Shown piece by piece: positions 1-9,647 of a stretch of DNA of 64,000 bases. The notes under the pieces are model-generated. The model made no database searches. It was not told the DNA's origin and saw only the letters and a program-made list of their open reading frames with translations. Source of the stretch: Heterostelium multicystogenum (Eukaryota > Evosea > Eumycetozoa > Acytosteliales > Acytosteliaceae); contig RCNN01000590.1 of assembly GCA_003667245.1 (NCBI GenBank), positions 1-64,000 of the forward strand, in the 5' to 3' direction. The first letter of the stretch is position 1, and every line of letters starts with the position of its first letter. A program made the position numbers and the translations under genes.

Positions 1-237
1 AGCCTGGGTTTTGTGGCCGCCACCGAGCATCAGGTGTGCAAACACCTCAATGAACACCTCGAGCAACTGCCGGCTGAAGACGAAAAGTCCCGGGCGATTC
101 TTGAGCAGATGCGCATTGATGAAGAACATCACGCCGAAAGCGCGCTGGACGCGGGCGGCTTCCGCTTCCCGGCACCGGTGAAATTTGGCATGAGCCTGCT
201 GGCCAAGGTCATGACCAAAAGCACGTACCGCATCTAG
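1..237 (+). CDS. coq7: Coq7, ubiquinone biosynthesis hydroxylase (3' part only)
   Basis: The reading frame is open from the first base of the window and ends in TAG, so only the last 78 residues are present. The fragment has the carboxylate-bridged di-iron motif EEHH (in RIDEEHHAE) and the usual C-terminal end [10 protein letters not shown] of Pseudomonas Coq7. The family hydroxylates 2-octaprenyl/nonaprenyl-3-methyl-6-methoxy-1,4-benzoquinol in ubiquinone synthesis at the inner membrane. The start lies outside the window. A strong hairpin terminator follows within 20 bases. The family call is secure from the motif and from the neighbours osmC and vfr, which sit in this order in Pseudomonas. 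Confidence 0.93.
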   Translation, partial: SLGFVAATEHQVCKHLNEHLEQLPAEDEKSRAILEQMRIDEEHHAESALDAGGFRFPAPVKFGMSLLAKVMTKSTYRI

Positions 238-251
238 TTTCAGCAGAAAAC

Positions 252-283
252 AAAAAGGGCGCTATCAAGCGCCCTTTCTTTTT
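252..283. terminator. Bidirectional Rho-independent terminator between coq7 and osmC-like gene
   Basis: Arms AAAGGGCGC (254-262) and GCGCCCTTT (269-277) are perfectly complementary, with a 6-base loop. An A run lies upstream and a T run downstream, so the element can stop both the coq7 transcript and the convergent osmC-like transcript. Confidence 0.85.
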
Positions 284-300
284 GCCTGCCGATTGAAGAA

Positions 301-723
301 TCAGCCCAACTCAATGATCTCGTAATCATGAGTGATGGCAACGCCCGCAGCGCCCAGCATGATCGAGGCCGAGCAGTACTTCTCTGCCGACAACTCGATG
401 GCCCGCTTGACCTGGGCTTCTTTAAGCGCCCGGCCCTTGACGACAAAGTGCATGTGGATCCTGGTAAACACCTTCGGGTCTTCGGTGGCACGCTCGGCTT
501 CCAGGAATGCTTCGCAGCTTTCCACCGCCTGGCGGGACTTCTTCAGGATGCTCACCACATCGAAATTGCTACAACCGCCTACACCGAGCAGGAGCATTTC
601 CATCGGGCGTACGCCCAGGTTGCGGCCACCGGCTTCCGGCGGGCCGTCCATGACCACCACGTGGCCACTGCCCGACTCACCGAGGAACATGGCTTCGCCC
701 GCCCATTGGATGCGTGCCTTCAT
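301..723 (-). CDS. OsmC/Ohr family protein
   Basis: 140 residues from ATG at 723; an upstream in-frame start at 765 would add a tail not expected in the family. OsmC-like proteins reduce hydroperoxides with paired reactive cysteines. Here the conserved pair is visible in GVGGCSNFDVV (about residue 51) and EKYCSASIML (about residue 115). The glycine-rich NLGVRPMEMLLLGVGGC stretch is the helix that carries the first cysteine. The gene is convergent with coq7 and divergent from vfr, the standard arrangement in Pseudomonas. The substrate cannot be told from the sequence, so I give no symbol. Confidence 0.88.
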   Translation of the reverse strand: MKARIQWAGEAMFLGESGSGHVVVMDGPPEAGGRNLGVRPMEMLLLGVGGCSNFDVVSILKKSRQAVESCEAFLEAERATEDPKVFTRIHMHFVVKGRALKEAQVKRAIELSAEKYCSASIMLGAAGVAITHDYEIIELG

Positions 724-973
724 CGCCCAGACTCCACTGCTAAAAAAGGGTCGCCAGCTTAGCACAGCACTTTGGGCCGGCAGCGTTTCCCATGAAAGCG
801 ATCAACAGCAGGGTTTGCTGGGTAAATTCCCTAATGAAGTCAGAATGTGTCTGTTAAGCTGGCGCCAAATCAATGGCGCATTGCCATCCATTGGATGATG
901 TAGCTTAGCCGTTGATCGCGCTGGATAAAAAAACAAGCTCACCAACACCGTGCAGTCTTTTCGGGATACAACC
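724..973. promoter_or_regulatory. Divergent intergenic region, osmC-like gene / vfr
   Basis: This 250-base region must hold promoters for both flanking genes. The only clear structures are a short dyad CATCC-ATT-GGATG (885-897) and a repeated GGCGC-containing stretch at 861-879. I see no convincing TGTGA-N6-TCACA Crp/Vfr site and no unambiguous -35/-10 pair. Confidence 0.35.
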
Positions 974-1618
974 ATGGTTGCTATTACTCCCACACCCAAA
1001 ATCAAGAACCTCGACAAACTGCTGATGCATTGTCAGCGCCGGCGTCATCCAGCCAAGCACAACATCATCTGCGCGGGCGAGCGCTCGGAATCCCTGTACT
1101 TCATTATCAAAGGCTCGGTCACCATCCTGATCGAGGATGACGATGGTCGCGAAATGATCATCGCCTACCTCAATACCGGTGATTTCTTCGGTGAACTCGG
1201 GCTTTTCGAACAAGCCGGCAAGGAACAGCAACGCAGTGCCTGGGTGCGGGCCAAGGTCGAATGCGAAGTCGCCGAGATCAGCTATACGAAATTTCGCGAA
1301 CTGGCCCAACAGGATCCCGACATTCTGTACGCCCTGAGCGGCCAGATCGCACAGCGCCTGAGAGACACCACGCGCAAAGTCGGCGACCTGGCGTTCTTCG
1401 ACGTCACCGGCCGGGTTGCCCGCTGCCTGCTGGAGTTGTGCAAGCAACCGGACGCCATGACCCATCCCGACGGGATGCAGATCAAGATCACCCGCCAGGA
1501 AATCGGGCGGATCGTCGGTTGCTCAAGGGAAATGGTTGGCCGCGTGCTCAAGGACCTGGAGGAACGCAACCTGGTGCATGTCAAAGGCAAGACCATGGTG
1601 GTCTTCGGTACGCGTTAA
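974..1618 (+). CDS. vfr: Vfr, cAMP-binding Crp-family global regulator
   Basis: 214 residues from ATG at 974, the same length as P. aeruginosa Vfr; an earlier start at 950 would add eight residues and is not preferred. The N-terminal half is a cyclic-nucleotide-binding beta barrel with the phosphate-binding cassette GELGLFE and the following Arg-Ser (QRSAWVRA). A long C-helix follows, then a helix-turn-helix ([20 protein letters not shown], about residues 168-187). Vfr binds cAMP and controls virulence, quorum-sensing and surface-behaviour genes in pseudomonads. Its stop overlaps the convergent stop of the next gene by four bases. Confidence 0.96.
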   Translation: MVAITPTPKIKNLDKLLMHCQRRRHPAKHNIICAGERSESLYFIIKGSVTILIEDDDGREMIIAYLNTGDFFGELGLFEQAGKEQQRSAWVRAKVECEVAEISYTKFRELAQQDPDILYALSGQIAQRLRDTTRKVGDLAFFDVTGRVARCLLELCKQPDAMTHPDGMQIKITRQEIGRIVGCSREMVGRVLKDLEERNLVHVKGKTMVVFGTR

Positions 1619-2314
1619 ACCGGCAGGAAACTCGCAAGCATCTGACGGTACAACGTATCAAGCCGGGCAATCGCATCTGGCGCCGCAAAGGCTTCGTGCA
1701 GGGCGATGTGGCTTTCGGCGCGCACCCGTTGTTCCAGGCCGCATGCTTCATTGAAGCGATTGACCGCGGCGATCAACTCGACGCGATCGTCATCCAGCAG
1801 CAACGCACCATGCACCAACCCCACCGGGCGCCCGCCACTCTGGCGCCAGCGCTGGGCGGTACCGACCATTTTGCGACCATCAAGGTTGACGTTGTAGCGA
1901 CCGTCGCAAAACGCACCGTCGATCTCGCCCACCGACGCGTTGCCACCCAACTCGATCAGCAGGTCGCAAATCGGCTGGCACAGACGCTGGTAGCCGGTTT
2001 CGATACGGCCCTGGTCACCTTCACTGCGTGGTGGCGCGTAGACTAACGCGATATTGACCGTGGCTGCCGATTGCGGAACAGGCTCACCGCCCGTTTTCCG
2101 CAGCAGCACCGGCCAACCGGCATCTGCCGACACCTGGCTGGCGGTCTCGAATGCCGGAAGGCGGCTCAAAACGACGAGGCATCACCAACGCTTGATCGCT
2201 GGGCTGCCAGAACAGCAGGCCGAACGGTTGCTCGCCGGCACAGACCGCGGCGAGCAAATCCTGCTCGGCCTTAAGGCCTGCCTCGACCGTCATCGCCACC
2301 GGCTGGGTCATCAT
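1615..2314 (-). CDS. Lipoate-protein ligase family protein (reading frame interrupted once)
   Basis: The N-terminal third starts at ATG 2314 ([20 protein letters not shown]). The rest continues in another frame from about 2168, where a single-base change breaks the sequence. The continuation has the signature lysine/arginine-glycine loop [12 protein letters not shown] of LplA/BPL-type ligases, followed by GQ-type residues and [17 protein letters not shown]. The family transfers lipoate, octanoate or biotin to carrier proteins; which acyl group cannot be settled here. The start overlaps the trpC stop (TGATG), so it is the last gene of the trpGDC transcript. About 233 residues once the break is ignored. 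Confidence 0.78.
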
Positions 2315-3150
2315 CAATCCAGGGTCGAGCCACTGACGGCAACGCCACGCTCCGGGAAGAACAGGCGCTGCAACTCAGCCCCCGGGTTCTCGGCACGCAT
2401 GAAGGTTTCGCCGACGAGGAACGAGTACACGCCGCTGATTTCCATCAGTTCCACATCGGCGCGATTGACGATGCCGCTTTCGGTGATCACCAACCGGTCG
2501 CGCGGGATGCGCGGCAACAGGTCGAGGGTGTTTTCCAGGCTGACTTCGAAGGTGTGCAGGTTGCGGTTGTTGACGCCCACCAACGGTGTGTCGAGGGTTT
2601 TCAACGCGCGTTCCAGTTCATCACCGTCGTGCACTTCCACCAGCACGTCGAGGCCGACGCTCTTGGCCACGGCCGCCAGTTCAGCCATTTTCACGTCATC
2701 CAGTGCGGAGACGATCAACAGCACGCAATCGGCGCCCAAGGCACGGGCTTCGACGATCTGGTACGGGTCGACCATGAAATCCTTGCGGATCACCGGCAGC
2801 GAACACGCCGCACGTGCTTGCTGCAGGTACAGGTCGGAACCCTGGAAATAGTCGATATCGGTCAACACCGAGAGGCACGTCGCGCCGCCCTTCTCGTAGC
2901 TTTTGGCGATGTCTTCAGGGATGAAGATCTCGCGGATCATGCCCTTGCTCGGCGAAGCCTTCTTGATTTCAGCGATAACGGCCGGCTGTTTTTCCTTGGC
3001 CTGCTTGATCAGCGCATTGGCGAACCCACGCGGTGCATCAGCGGTTTTCGCCAGGCCTTCCAGCTCAGCCAGGCTGACCCGGGCACGACGCTCGGCGACT
3101 TCTTCTGCCTTGCGGGCCAGGATTTTTTCCAGAACGGTCGGAACACTCAT
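2314..3150 (-). CDS. trpC: TrpC, indole-3-glycerol phosphate synthase
   Basis: 278 intact residues. It catalyses the decarboxylating ring closure of carboxyphenylaminodeoxyribulose phosphate to indole-3-glycerol phosphate. Family signatures in order: [13 protein letters not shown] (catalytic lysine, about residue 58), [51 protein letters not shown] and ITESGI, all along a (beta/alpha)8 barrel. The ATG overlaps the trpD stop (ATGA), which indicates translational coupling in the trpG-trpD-trpC operon. No fusion to trpF, as is normal in Pseudomonas. Confidence 0.97.
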   Translation of the reverse strand: MSVPTVLEKILARKAEEVAERRARVSLAELEGLAKTADAPRGFANALIKQAKEKQPAVIAEIKKASPSKGMIREIFIPEDIAKSYEKGGATCLSVLTDIDYFQGSDLYLQQARAACSLPVIRKDFMVDPYQIVEARALGADCVLLIVSALDDVKMAELAAVAKSVGLDVLVEVHDGDELERALKTLDTPLVGVNNRNLHTFEVSLENTLDLLPRIPRDRLVITESGIVNRADVELMEISGVYSFLVGETFMRAENPGAELQRLFFPERGVAVSGSTLD

Positions 3151-4200
3151 CCTTCATTCTCCACTTTGAACACCGCAGTAAACGCACCCAGTTCTTCGAG
3201 CTTTTCGCGCGCCAGCCCGGTATGCAATGCATCATGAGCGAGGGCAACACCCTCTTTAAGACTGTAGGCGTGATCCGCGGCGTACAGCGCCGCACCGGCG
3301 TTGAGCACAATCATTTCTGCGGCTTTCTGGCCGTTTTCGGTCTTGCGGCGTCCCAGGGCATCGCGAATCAGTTCAAGGGAGGCGGCCGGGCTTTCTACCG
3401 CCAGGCCGTGCAGGCTCTGGCTTTTCATGCCGAGGTCTTCTGGCTCGACCCAATACTCGGTGACCTGGTCGTTCTTCAGCTCCGCCACGAAGGTCGGTGC
3501 TGCCAGGCTGAACTCGTCGAGGCCATCCTTGGAATGCACCACCAGCACGTGCTTGCTGCCCAGGCGCTGCAGGACTTCAGCCAATGGCCGGCACAGCGCC
3601 TGGCTGAACACGCCCACTACCTGATGCTTCACACCGGCCGGATTCGTAAGCGGGCCGAGCATGTTGAACCAGGGTACGCAAGCCCAAGTCCTTGCGCGGG
3701 CCGGCGGCGTGTTTTCATCGCGCCGTGATGGGACTGGGCAAAACATGAAGCCGATGCCGACATGATCGATGCAGCGCGCCACTTGTACCGGGGTCAGGTT
3801 CAGGTAGATGCCTGCAGCTTCCAGCAAATCGGCGCTGCCGCTTTTACCCGACACCGCGCGGTTACCGTGCTTGGCCACGGTGCAGCCGGCAGCGGCCACC
3901 ACAAAGGAAGAAGCCGTCGACACGTTGAAAAATGTTCGCACCGTCGCCGCCGGTGCCGACCACGTCGACCACGCCGTCGAGGGTCTTGAGTTCAACCTTG
4001 TCGGCCAGCTCACGCATGACCGACACAGCGCCGACGATTTCGTCGATGCTCTCGCTCTTCATGCGCATGGCCATCATGAACGCGCCGATCTGCGCGTCGG
4101 TGCATTGACCGGTCATGATCTCGCGCATCACATCGCTCATTTCAGCGGTGCTCAGGTCCAGATGGCCGACGATACGGCTCAGGGCAGTCTTGATATCCAT
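3147..4200 (-). CDS. trpD: TrpD, anthranilate phosphoribosyltransferase (reading frame interrupted)
   Basis: The span equals 349 codons once four extra bases are discounted, the normal TrpD length. The N-terminal part to [12 protein letters not shown] (PRPP-binding GTGGD loop) is read from ATG 4200. A fifth T in a T4 run at about 3930 shifts the frame, after which [14 protein letters not shown] and [20 protein letters not shown] appear in the next frame. Three more single insertions at about 3742, 3715 and 3668 scramble the segment between GIGFMF and [10 protein letters not shown] and then restore the frame. The enzyme joins anthranilate to PRPP. Insertion at four homopolymers in one biosynthetic gene argues for sequencing error, not decay. 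Confidence 0.93.
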
Positions 4201-4209
4201 GAAAAGTCC

Positions 4210-4803
4210 TTAGCGCGTGCCGCCGCTCTGCTTGAGAAAGTTAGCGAACAGCTCGAAGCCCTGCTCGGTCAAAATCGATTCCGGGTGAAATTGCACCCCT
4301 TCGACGTTCAGTGTCTTGTGACGCAGGCCCATGATCTCGTCGACCGAGCCGTCTTCCAGCTGGGTCCAGGCCGTCAGCTCAAGGCACTCGGGCAGGGTTT
4401 CACGCTTTACCACCAGCGAGTGGTAGCGGGTTACCGTTACCGGCAGGTTCAAACCCTGGAATACGCCCTGGTCCTTGTGAAATACCGGGCTGGTCTTGCC
4501 GTGCATTACCTGGCGGGCGCGGACGACGTCGCCACCAAAGGCCTGGCCGATGGACTGATGGCCCAGGCACACGCCCAGGATCGGCAGCTTGCCGGCAAAG
4601 TATTGGATGGCTTCGAGTGAGATGCCCGCTTCGGTCGGCGTACACGGGCCTGGGGAGACGACGATGCGTTCAGGGTTCAACGCGGCGATCTGGGCCACGG
4701 TCAATTCGTCGTTGCGCACCACCTTGACCTCGGCGCCGAGCTCGCCCAGGTACTGCACAACGTTGTAGGTAAAGGAGTCGTAGTTATCAATCATCAGCAA
4801 CAT
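4210..4803 (-). CDS. trpG: TrpG, anthranilate synthase glutaminase subunit
   Basis: 197 intact residues. Class I glutamine amidotransferase supplying ammonia to TrpE. The nucleophile loop [15 protein letters not shown] carries Cys at about residue 79, and the catalytic His-Glu pair is in [11 protein letters not shown] near residue 170. The oxyanion strand VVSPGPCTP is also present. It is the first structural gene of trpGDC, nine bases before trpD, and is preceded at 4972-5058 by a leader ORF with closely spaced Trp codons, which suggests attenuation control. An additional glutamine-dependent role with PabB is possible, as in relatives. Confidence 0.97.
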   Translation of the reverse strand: MLLMIDNYDSFTYNVVQYLGELGAEVKVVRNDELTVAQIAALNPERIVVSPGPCTPTEAGISLEAIQYFAGKLPILGVCLGHQSIGQAFGGDVVRARQVMHGKTSPVFHKDQGVFQGLNLPVTVTRYHSLVVKRETLPECLELTAWTQLEDGSVDEIMGLRHKTLNVEGVQFHPESILTEQGFELFANFLKQSGGTR

Positions 4804-4971
4804 GTGGGTTAAAACCTCTTGAATTCACTGACTTTCTAATGACGGCCTTCCAAGGGAGTGACCGCTGCCAGACGCACTTTCCGGGTTGCCGGGGTTGGTC
4901 GGCAAGGGGCGTTTTAACAGAGGGTGAAGAAGGCAAATCGGTACAGGTCCGGCGGGGCCGGTAGAGAAAAG
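4804..4971 (-). promoter_or_regulatory. trpGDC leader region downstream of the leader peptide
   Basis: 168 bases between the leader-peptide stop and trpG. Two modest stems are visible: CCGGC-GGG-GCCGG (4949-4961) and a TTGCCG/CGGCAA pair around 4881-4900. Neither is followed by a run of T in the minus-strand direction, so no classical terminator is evident. Confidence 0.4.
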
Positions 4972-5058
4972 TTAGGCGCGCCAACGCCAACGGGCGTGTG
5001 CCTTGACTACTCGCATCAAGAGTTTGCTGATGATCAACACGGGGAGGGTCTCATTCAT
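4972..5058 (-). CDS. Putative trp operon leader peptide (28 aa, ends RWRWRA)
   Basis: A short ORF reads ATG at 5058 to TAA at 4972 on the same strand as trpG, 168 bases upstream of it. Its last 14 residues, MRVVKAHARWRWRA, have two Trp codons one Arg apart at the very end. An in-frame internal ATG begins exactly this 14-residue unit. The same unit with four changes ([14 protein letters not shown]) ends the gph frame just before trpE at 8829-8873; 47 of 57 bases match by hand alignment. I recall that the trpE and trpGDC operons of P. putida are reported to be attenuated and MiaA-sensitive, which fits. Translation itself is not shown by sequence, and no strong Shine-Dalgarno precedes either ATG. 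Confidence 0.75.
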   Translation of the reverse strand: MNETLPVLIISKLLMRVVKAHARWRWRA

Positions 5059-5205
5059 ACGTTCAGGCACAGTAACGTAGCCTCGCCAACGGTGCAATAT
5101 CGAGCCGCAAATACGGGGGAAACTGCCCGACTGATAATTGGCGTCAAACTTTTCAGAACCCTTCCAAGGGCGCTACAGTCACAGTGCTGACAAAAAAACA
5201 AAATC

Positions 5206-7139
5206 ATGGACGGACTCATGACCAAGATGCCCTATTTCACCCCCATCGTCGGCTGCCTCTTGGCGCTGGCATGCTCGCAAGCCTTCGCCGCGCCCTCGCC
5301 TTATTCGACGATGGTCGTTTTCGGTGACAGCCTGGCCGACGCCGGTACATTTGCCGACCCTGGCGCACCGGGCTCAACCTATCGCTTCACCAACCGCACC
5401 GGCCCGCAATACTTCGACGGCAGCGGCGAAAGCACATCGCTGATCTCCTCGACGTTATTGGGCGGCAAGCTGGGGTTGCCCCAGGCGACCTGAATGCCTC
5501 GACCTCGCCGGAGCGCGCCGCGCTGGGCCAGCCAGACGGCAATAACTGGGCCGTCGGCGGCTACACCACCCAACAGATCTACGATGCCATCACCGGTAAC
5601 TCCACCGTCACCGACAGCGACACCGGGCAGGTATTGCGTACACGTCCCGGATACCTGGCATCAACGGGGGGCCGAGCCGACCCCAACGCGTTGTACTTTC
5701 TCTCCGGCGGCGGCAATGACTTCCTCGACGGCCTGGTCCTCAGCCCCGACCAGGCCTCGGCCGCAGCCGGGCGCCTGGCCGACAGCGCCCAGGCGCTGCA
5801 ACAGGCTGGCGCCCGTTATGTAATGGTATGGATGCTGCCGGACCTGGGCCTGACACCTGCCGTCAATGGCACCCCGCTCCAAGGGGCCGTCAGCACCCTG
5901 GCAGGCGCGTTTAACCAGACCCTGGTACAGCGCCTGTCGCAAATCGATGCGCAGATCATCCCGCTGAACATTCCGTTGCTGCTCAAGGAAACCTTTGCCG
6001 ATCCCGGGCGTTTTGGTTTTGCCACCGACCAGAACCTCAACCAGACGTGCTTCAGTGGCACCACCTGCAGGAATCCGGTGTATGGCGTCGGCGGCACCAA
6101 TCCGGACCCGACCAAGCTGATTTACAACGACACCGTGCACCCGACCGAGGCCGGCCAGGTACTGATCGCCGACTACGCGTATTCGCTGCTGGCAGCCCCC
6201 TGGGAAATCACCCTGCTTCCGGAAATGGCCCAAGGCACCTTGCGCGCCCATCAGGATTCATTGCGCAACCAATGGCAAGCCGACTCCCGTAGCTGGCAGG
6301 CCGTGGGCCAATGGCGGGCGATCGTCGACGCTGGCGGCCAGCACCTGGACTTCGATGATCAGAACAGCTCGGCCAGCGGTGACGGCAGCGGCTATAACCT
6401 GAACATCGGTGGCAGCTACAGGCTCAATGACGAGTGGCGCGTGGGTGTGGCAGCAGGCTTCTATCGCCAGAGTCTTGAGGCCGGCGCCAGCGATTCGGAC
6501 TACAAGCTCAACAGCTACCTGGGCACCGCGTTCGCCCAATATCAGGAAGATCACTGGTGGGCCGACGCCGCATTGACCGGCGGCAAACTGGACTTCGACA
6601 ACCTCAAGCGCAAGTTCGCCCTGGGCATCAGCGAAGGCACCGAGAAAGGCGACACCGACGGCTGGCTATGGGCATTGAGCGCACGGGTTGGGTATGACAT
6701 CGCCGAGCCGAACAGCGAGTGGCACTTCTCACCCTTTATCAGCGCTGACTATTCGCGGGTCGAGGTGAATGGTTATTCGGAGAAAGATGCCCGTTCCACC
6801 GCGCTGACGTTTGATGACCAACAGCGCGACTCCAAGCGTTTGGGAATCGGATTACAAGCCAACTACCGCTTCACCCCGCAAACCCTGGTGTTTGGCGAAG
6901 TGGCCCACGAGCACGAGTTTGAAAACGATACGCAGCGAGTGGGCATGTCCCTCAACAGCGTGCCGGGGATTGATTTCAAACTGGACGGCTACACGCCACG
7001 CAGCAATTCGGATCGCTTGAACCTGGGGATTACCCACAAGGTGACCAAGGACCTGGCGTTGAACGCGGCCTATAACGTGAGAAAGGATGACAACTTTACC
7101 CAGCAAGGGCTGAGTGTCGGGGTGAGTCTGGATTTCTGA
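5206..7139 (+). CDS. estP: GDSL esterase autotransporter, EstA/EstP type (frame interrupted once)
   Basis: Signal peptide ([14 protein letters not shown]) is followed by the serine nucleophile block [13 protein letters not shown]. Later come GGGNDF (Asn of block III) and [10 protein letters not shown] (Asp/His block V). The C-terminal ~290 residues form an outer-membrane autotransporter barrel ending in VGVSLDF with a terminal Phe. A lost G in the G run near 5474 moves the frame; [27 protein letters not shown] continues in the next frame. The passenger esterase stays on the cell surface in this family and in P. aeruginosa affects rhamnolipid and motility. Possible starts are 5206, 5218 and 5227; I favour 5218. 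Intact length would be about 640 residues. Confidence 0.9.
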
Positions 7140-7164
7140 CTCGGACTTGAAACTGACAAATACC

Positions 7165-7260
7165 AAATGTGGGAGCGGGCTTGCTCGCGAAAGCGGTGCG
7201 ACAGTCACCTTATATGTCGACTGATACACCGCCTTCGCGAGCAAGCCCGCTCCCACATTT
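7165..7260. repeat. REP doublet (REPIN), GTGGGAGCGGGCTTGCTCGC family, copy 1
   Basis: Two inverted REP units (7165-7198 and about 7229-7260) lie head to head around a short AT-rich spacer. The arms share TGTGGGAGCGGGCTTGCTCG. It lies between the estP and trpE 3' ends. The same element recurs at 11642 and, diverged, at 20551. Confidence 0.9.
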
Positions 7261-7277
7261 TTGATCTACGTCTGACT

Positions 7278-8760
7278 TCAGTCCTGCGGGGTCTGCTCAG
7301 CCAACGCCACCGCGCGGAACATCGCCCGGCGCTTGTTTCAGCGTCTCTTCCCATTCCAGGGCCGGTACCGAGTCGGCCACGATCCCGCCGCCCGCCTGCA
7401 CATGCAGTTCGCCGTCCTTGATCACCGCCGTACGGATCGCGATCGCAGTGTCCATATTGCCGTTCCAGGCGAAATACCCCACCGCGCCGCCATACACACC
7501 CCGCTTCACCGGCTCCAGCTCGTCGATGATTTCCATCGCGCGAATCTTCGGTGCGCCGGACAAGGTGCCCGCCGGCAGGATCGCCCGCAGTGCATCCATC
7601 GCCGTCAACCCGGCCTTCAGCTCGCCGGTGACGTTGGACACGATGTGCATCACGTTGGAGTAACGCTCGATCACCATCTTCTCGGTGAGCTTCACCGAAC
7701 CGATCTCCGAGACACGCCCGGTGTCGTTGCGGCCCAGGTCGATCAGCATCAAGTGCTCGGCGATTTCCTTGTCGTCGCTCAACAGGTCCTGTTCCAGCGC
7801 CAGGTCCGCCTCTTCGGTCGCACCGCGAGGGCGCGTGCCGGCAATCGGGCGCACGGTGATCAGGTTGTCTTCAACCCGCACCAGCACTTCCGGCGAACTG
7901 CCCACGACGTGGAAGTCGCCAAAGTTGAAGAAGTACATGTACGGCGTCGGGTTGAAGCAGCGCAGCGCCCGGTACAAATCAATCGGCGCGGCCTTGAAGT
8001 CGATGGACATGCGTTGCGACGGCACCACCTGCATGCAGTCACCGGCAAGGATATATTCCTTGATGGTATCGACCGCACGCTCGTAGTCATCCTGGGTAAA
8101 GCTGGAGCGGAATACCGGGTCAGCCGCCGGTGGACGGCTGAGGTCCAGGCCGCGACGCGGGGTGATCGGCTGGCGCAGTTTTTCCAGCAGCGCTTCCAGG
8201 CTCGCCTGGCCTTGCTCGAACGCATCGGCCTGGGAAGGATCGGCCAACACGATCGCGTGCATCTTGCCCGCGAGGTTGTCGAACACCACCACCGCGTCGG
8301 AAACCATCAGCAGAATGTCCGGCACGCCCAACGGATCGGGGTTCGGGGATTTGCCCAGGCGTTTTTCCACGTAGCGCACGCAGTCGTAGCCGAAGTAACC
8401 CACCAGGCCGCCGTTGAAGCGCGGCAGGCCGGCGATGGTCGGCACGTTGTAGCGCGCCTTGAATTCCTCGACGAAGGCCAGCGGGTCTTCCACGTCGTGG
8501 CTTTCGATCTCGACGCCGTCCAGGGTGATGCTCACATGGTGATCATGTACCCGCAGCACCGTGCGGCACGGCAGGCCGATGATCGAATAACGGCCCCATT
8601 TCTCGCCGCCCTGCACCGACTCCAGCAGATAGGAGTTGGGCTCGTCGGCCAGTTTCAGGTAGATCGACAGCGGGGTGTCGAAGTCGGCCAGGGTTTCGCA
8701 GGCCATGGGGATACGGTTGTAGCCGGCAGCGGCCAAACGCAGGAATTCTTCGCGGATCAT
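7278..8760 (-). CDS. trpE: TrpE, anthranilate synthase large subunit (frame interrupted near 3' end)
   Basis: Converts chorismate plus ammonia from TrpG to anthranilate. The Trp feedback site LLES is at about residue 44 ([10 protein letters not shown]). The chorismate-binding half has [18 protein letters not shown] and the helix [10 protein letters not shown]. One extra A in a run near 7341 shifts the last 20 codons: as read, the frame stops at 7297 with an atypical tail; in the other frame the normal end [15 protein letters not shown] runs to TGA at 7278. Length would be 493 residues. It lies 68 bases downstream of gph, whose last 14 codons form a Trp leader peptide. Confidence 0.95.
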
Positions 8761-8806
8761 GAGGTGCCTCGTGGCTTGAGGGTCTAACGGTCAGGTGTGC
8801 AAACGT

Positions 8807-8819
8807 GCCGCAGCGCGGC
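8807..8819 (-). promoter_or_regulatory. Small hairpin between the trpE leader and trpE
   Basis: GCCGC-AGC-GCGGC is a perfect 5-bp stem in the 68-base gap between the leader stop (8829) and the trpE ATG (8760). It could take part in attenuation, but no T run follows it, so a terminator role is unproven. Confidence 0.3.
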
Positions 8820-8828
8820 GAGGATCAG

Positions 8829-8873
8829 TCAGGCGCGCCAACGCCAGCGGGCCAGGGCCTTGATGACTTTCAT
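8829..8873 (-). promoter_or_regulatory. Candidate trpE leader peptide nested in frame at the end of gph
   Basis: The last 15 codons of the gph frame read [14 protein letters not shown] and stop. This is the same 14-residue unit that ends the stand-alone leader before trpG. The two Trp codons lie 3-5 codons before the stop and about 75 bases before trpE. The in-frame ATG at 8873 could allow separate initiation, or ribosomes translating gph could serve as the Trp sensor. Confidence 0.65.
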
Positions 8874-9647
8874 CCAGAGTTTGCGAGTGACCACCACGAT
8901 GGGATTTCCAGAAGGGGATGGAACAGCGTCGGGCAACGTTATCTCAGCGCCCGTTCCCAAGCAACCGGGGATTAACAGGCGCAGGTCATCAATCACCAGC
9001 GCCGGGGATTCTTCGGCAATCGGCCGGCCATGGTTGTAGCCGTAACTCAAGGCCACACACTTGACCCCCGCCGCTTTCGCCGCCAGCACATCACTGCGCG
9101 AATCGCCGACAAACAGCGATTGGGACGCCGGGATATTGGCCATTTTCATCACGAAGAACAGCGCGGCCGGGTCGGGCTTCTTCTGCGGCAAGGTATCGCC
9201 GCCGATGATCCAGCGGAAATACCGGCCTATCTTCATCTGGTCCAACAGCGGTGCGACGAAACGCTCCGGCTTGTTGGTGATCAGGGCCATTTCCACGCCC
9301 TGCTTGTGCAGCCATTTCAGGGTGTCGCGCACGCCGGGATAAACCACGGTCAGTTCGTGGCCGTTTTCGTAGGCCACGTTGAACAGCTCAAGCGCATGCT
9401 CGGCTTCCACATCATCGACACCCTCGGCCTCGATATTGTTGGCCAAGGCCCGACGCACCAGCATCTGCGCGCCATTGCCGACCCACTCGCGCACCGACTC
9501 GATACCCGCCGGCTTGCGCCCCAGCTTGAGCAGCATCTGGTCCACCGCCGCGGCCAGGTCCGGCACTGAATCGATCAACGTACCGTCCAGATCGAACATC
9601 ACCAGCCGTGGCAGTTTGCCGGGGAACAGTTGCTCAAAGCCACTCAT
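8829..9647 (-). CDS. gph: Gph, phosphoglycolate phosphatase
   Basis: 272 residues, HAD superfamily. Nucleophile motif [13 protein letters not shown] near residue 20, motif [10 protein letters not shown], motif III lysine in [12 protein letters not shown] and motif [14 protein letters not shown]. It removes 2-phosphoglycolate produced during repair of oxidised DNA ends. The ATG overlaps the rpe stop by four bases, so rpe-gph are coupled. The C-terminal ~40 residues after LRLLIPG lie outside the HAD fold and end in RWRWRA, which I interpret as a Trp leader peptide absorbed into the frame. Confidence 0.93.
   Translation of the reverse strand: MSGFEQLFPGKLPRLVMFDLDGTLIDSVPDLAAAVDQMLLKLGRKPAGIESVREWVGNGAQMLVRRALANNIEAEGVDDVEAEHALELFNVAYENGHELTVVYPGVRDTLKWLHKQGVEMALITNKPERFVAPLLDQMKIGRYFRWIIGGDTLPQKKPDPAALFFVMKMANIPASQSLFVGDSRSDVLAAKAAGVKCVALSYGYNHGRPIAEESPALVIDDLRLLIPGCLGTGAEITLPDAVPSPSGNPIVVVTRKLWMKVIKALARWRWRA

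Noticed and set aside
4787..4990. 67-codon minus-strand frame overlapping the trpG leader region
   Set aside because: It overlaps the leader peptide in a different frame and the trpG start; composition is unremarkable and no homologue is recognised.
4976..4995. GGCGCGCC site seen at 4976 and 8832 considered as a repeat or restriction island
   Set aside because: Both lie inside the Trp-Arg-Ala codons of the two leader peptides, which explain the identity.
7333..8787. 484-codon plus-strand frame opposite trpE
   Set aside because: Shadow of trpE; Arg/His-rich antisense composition and no homologous pattern.
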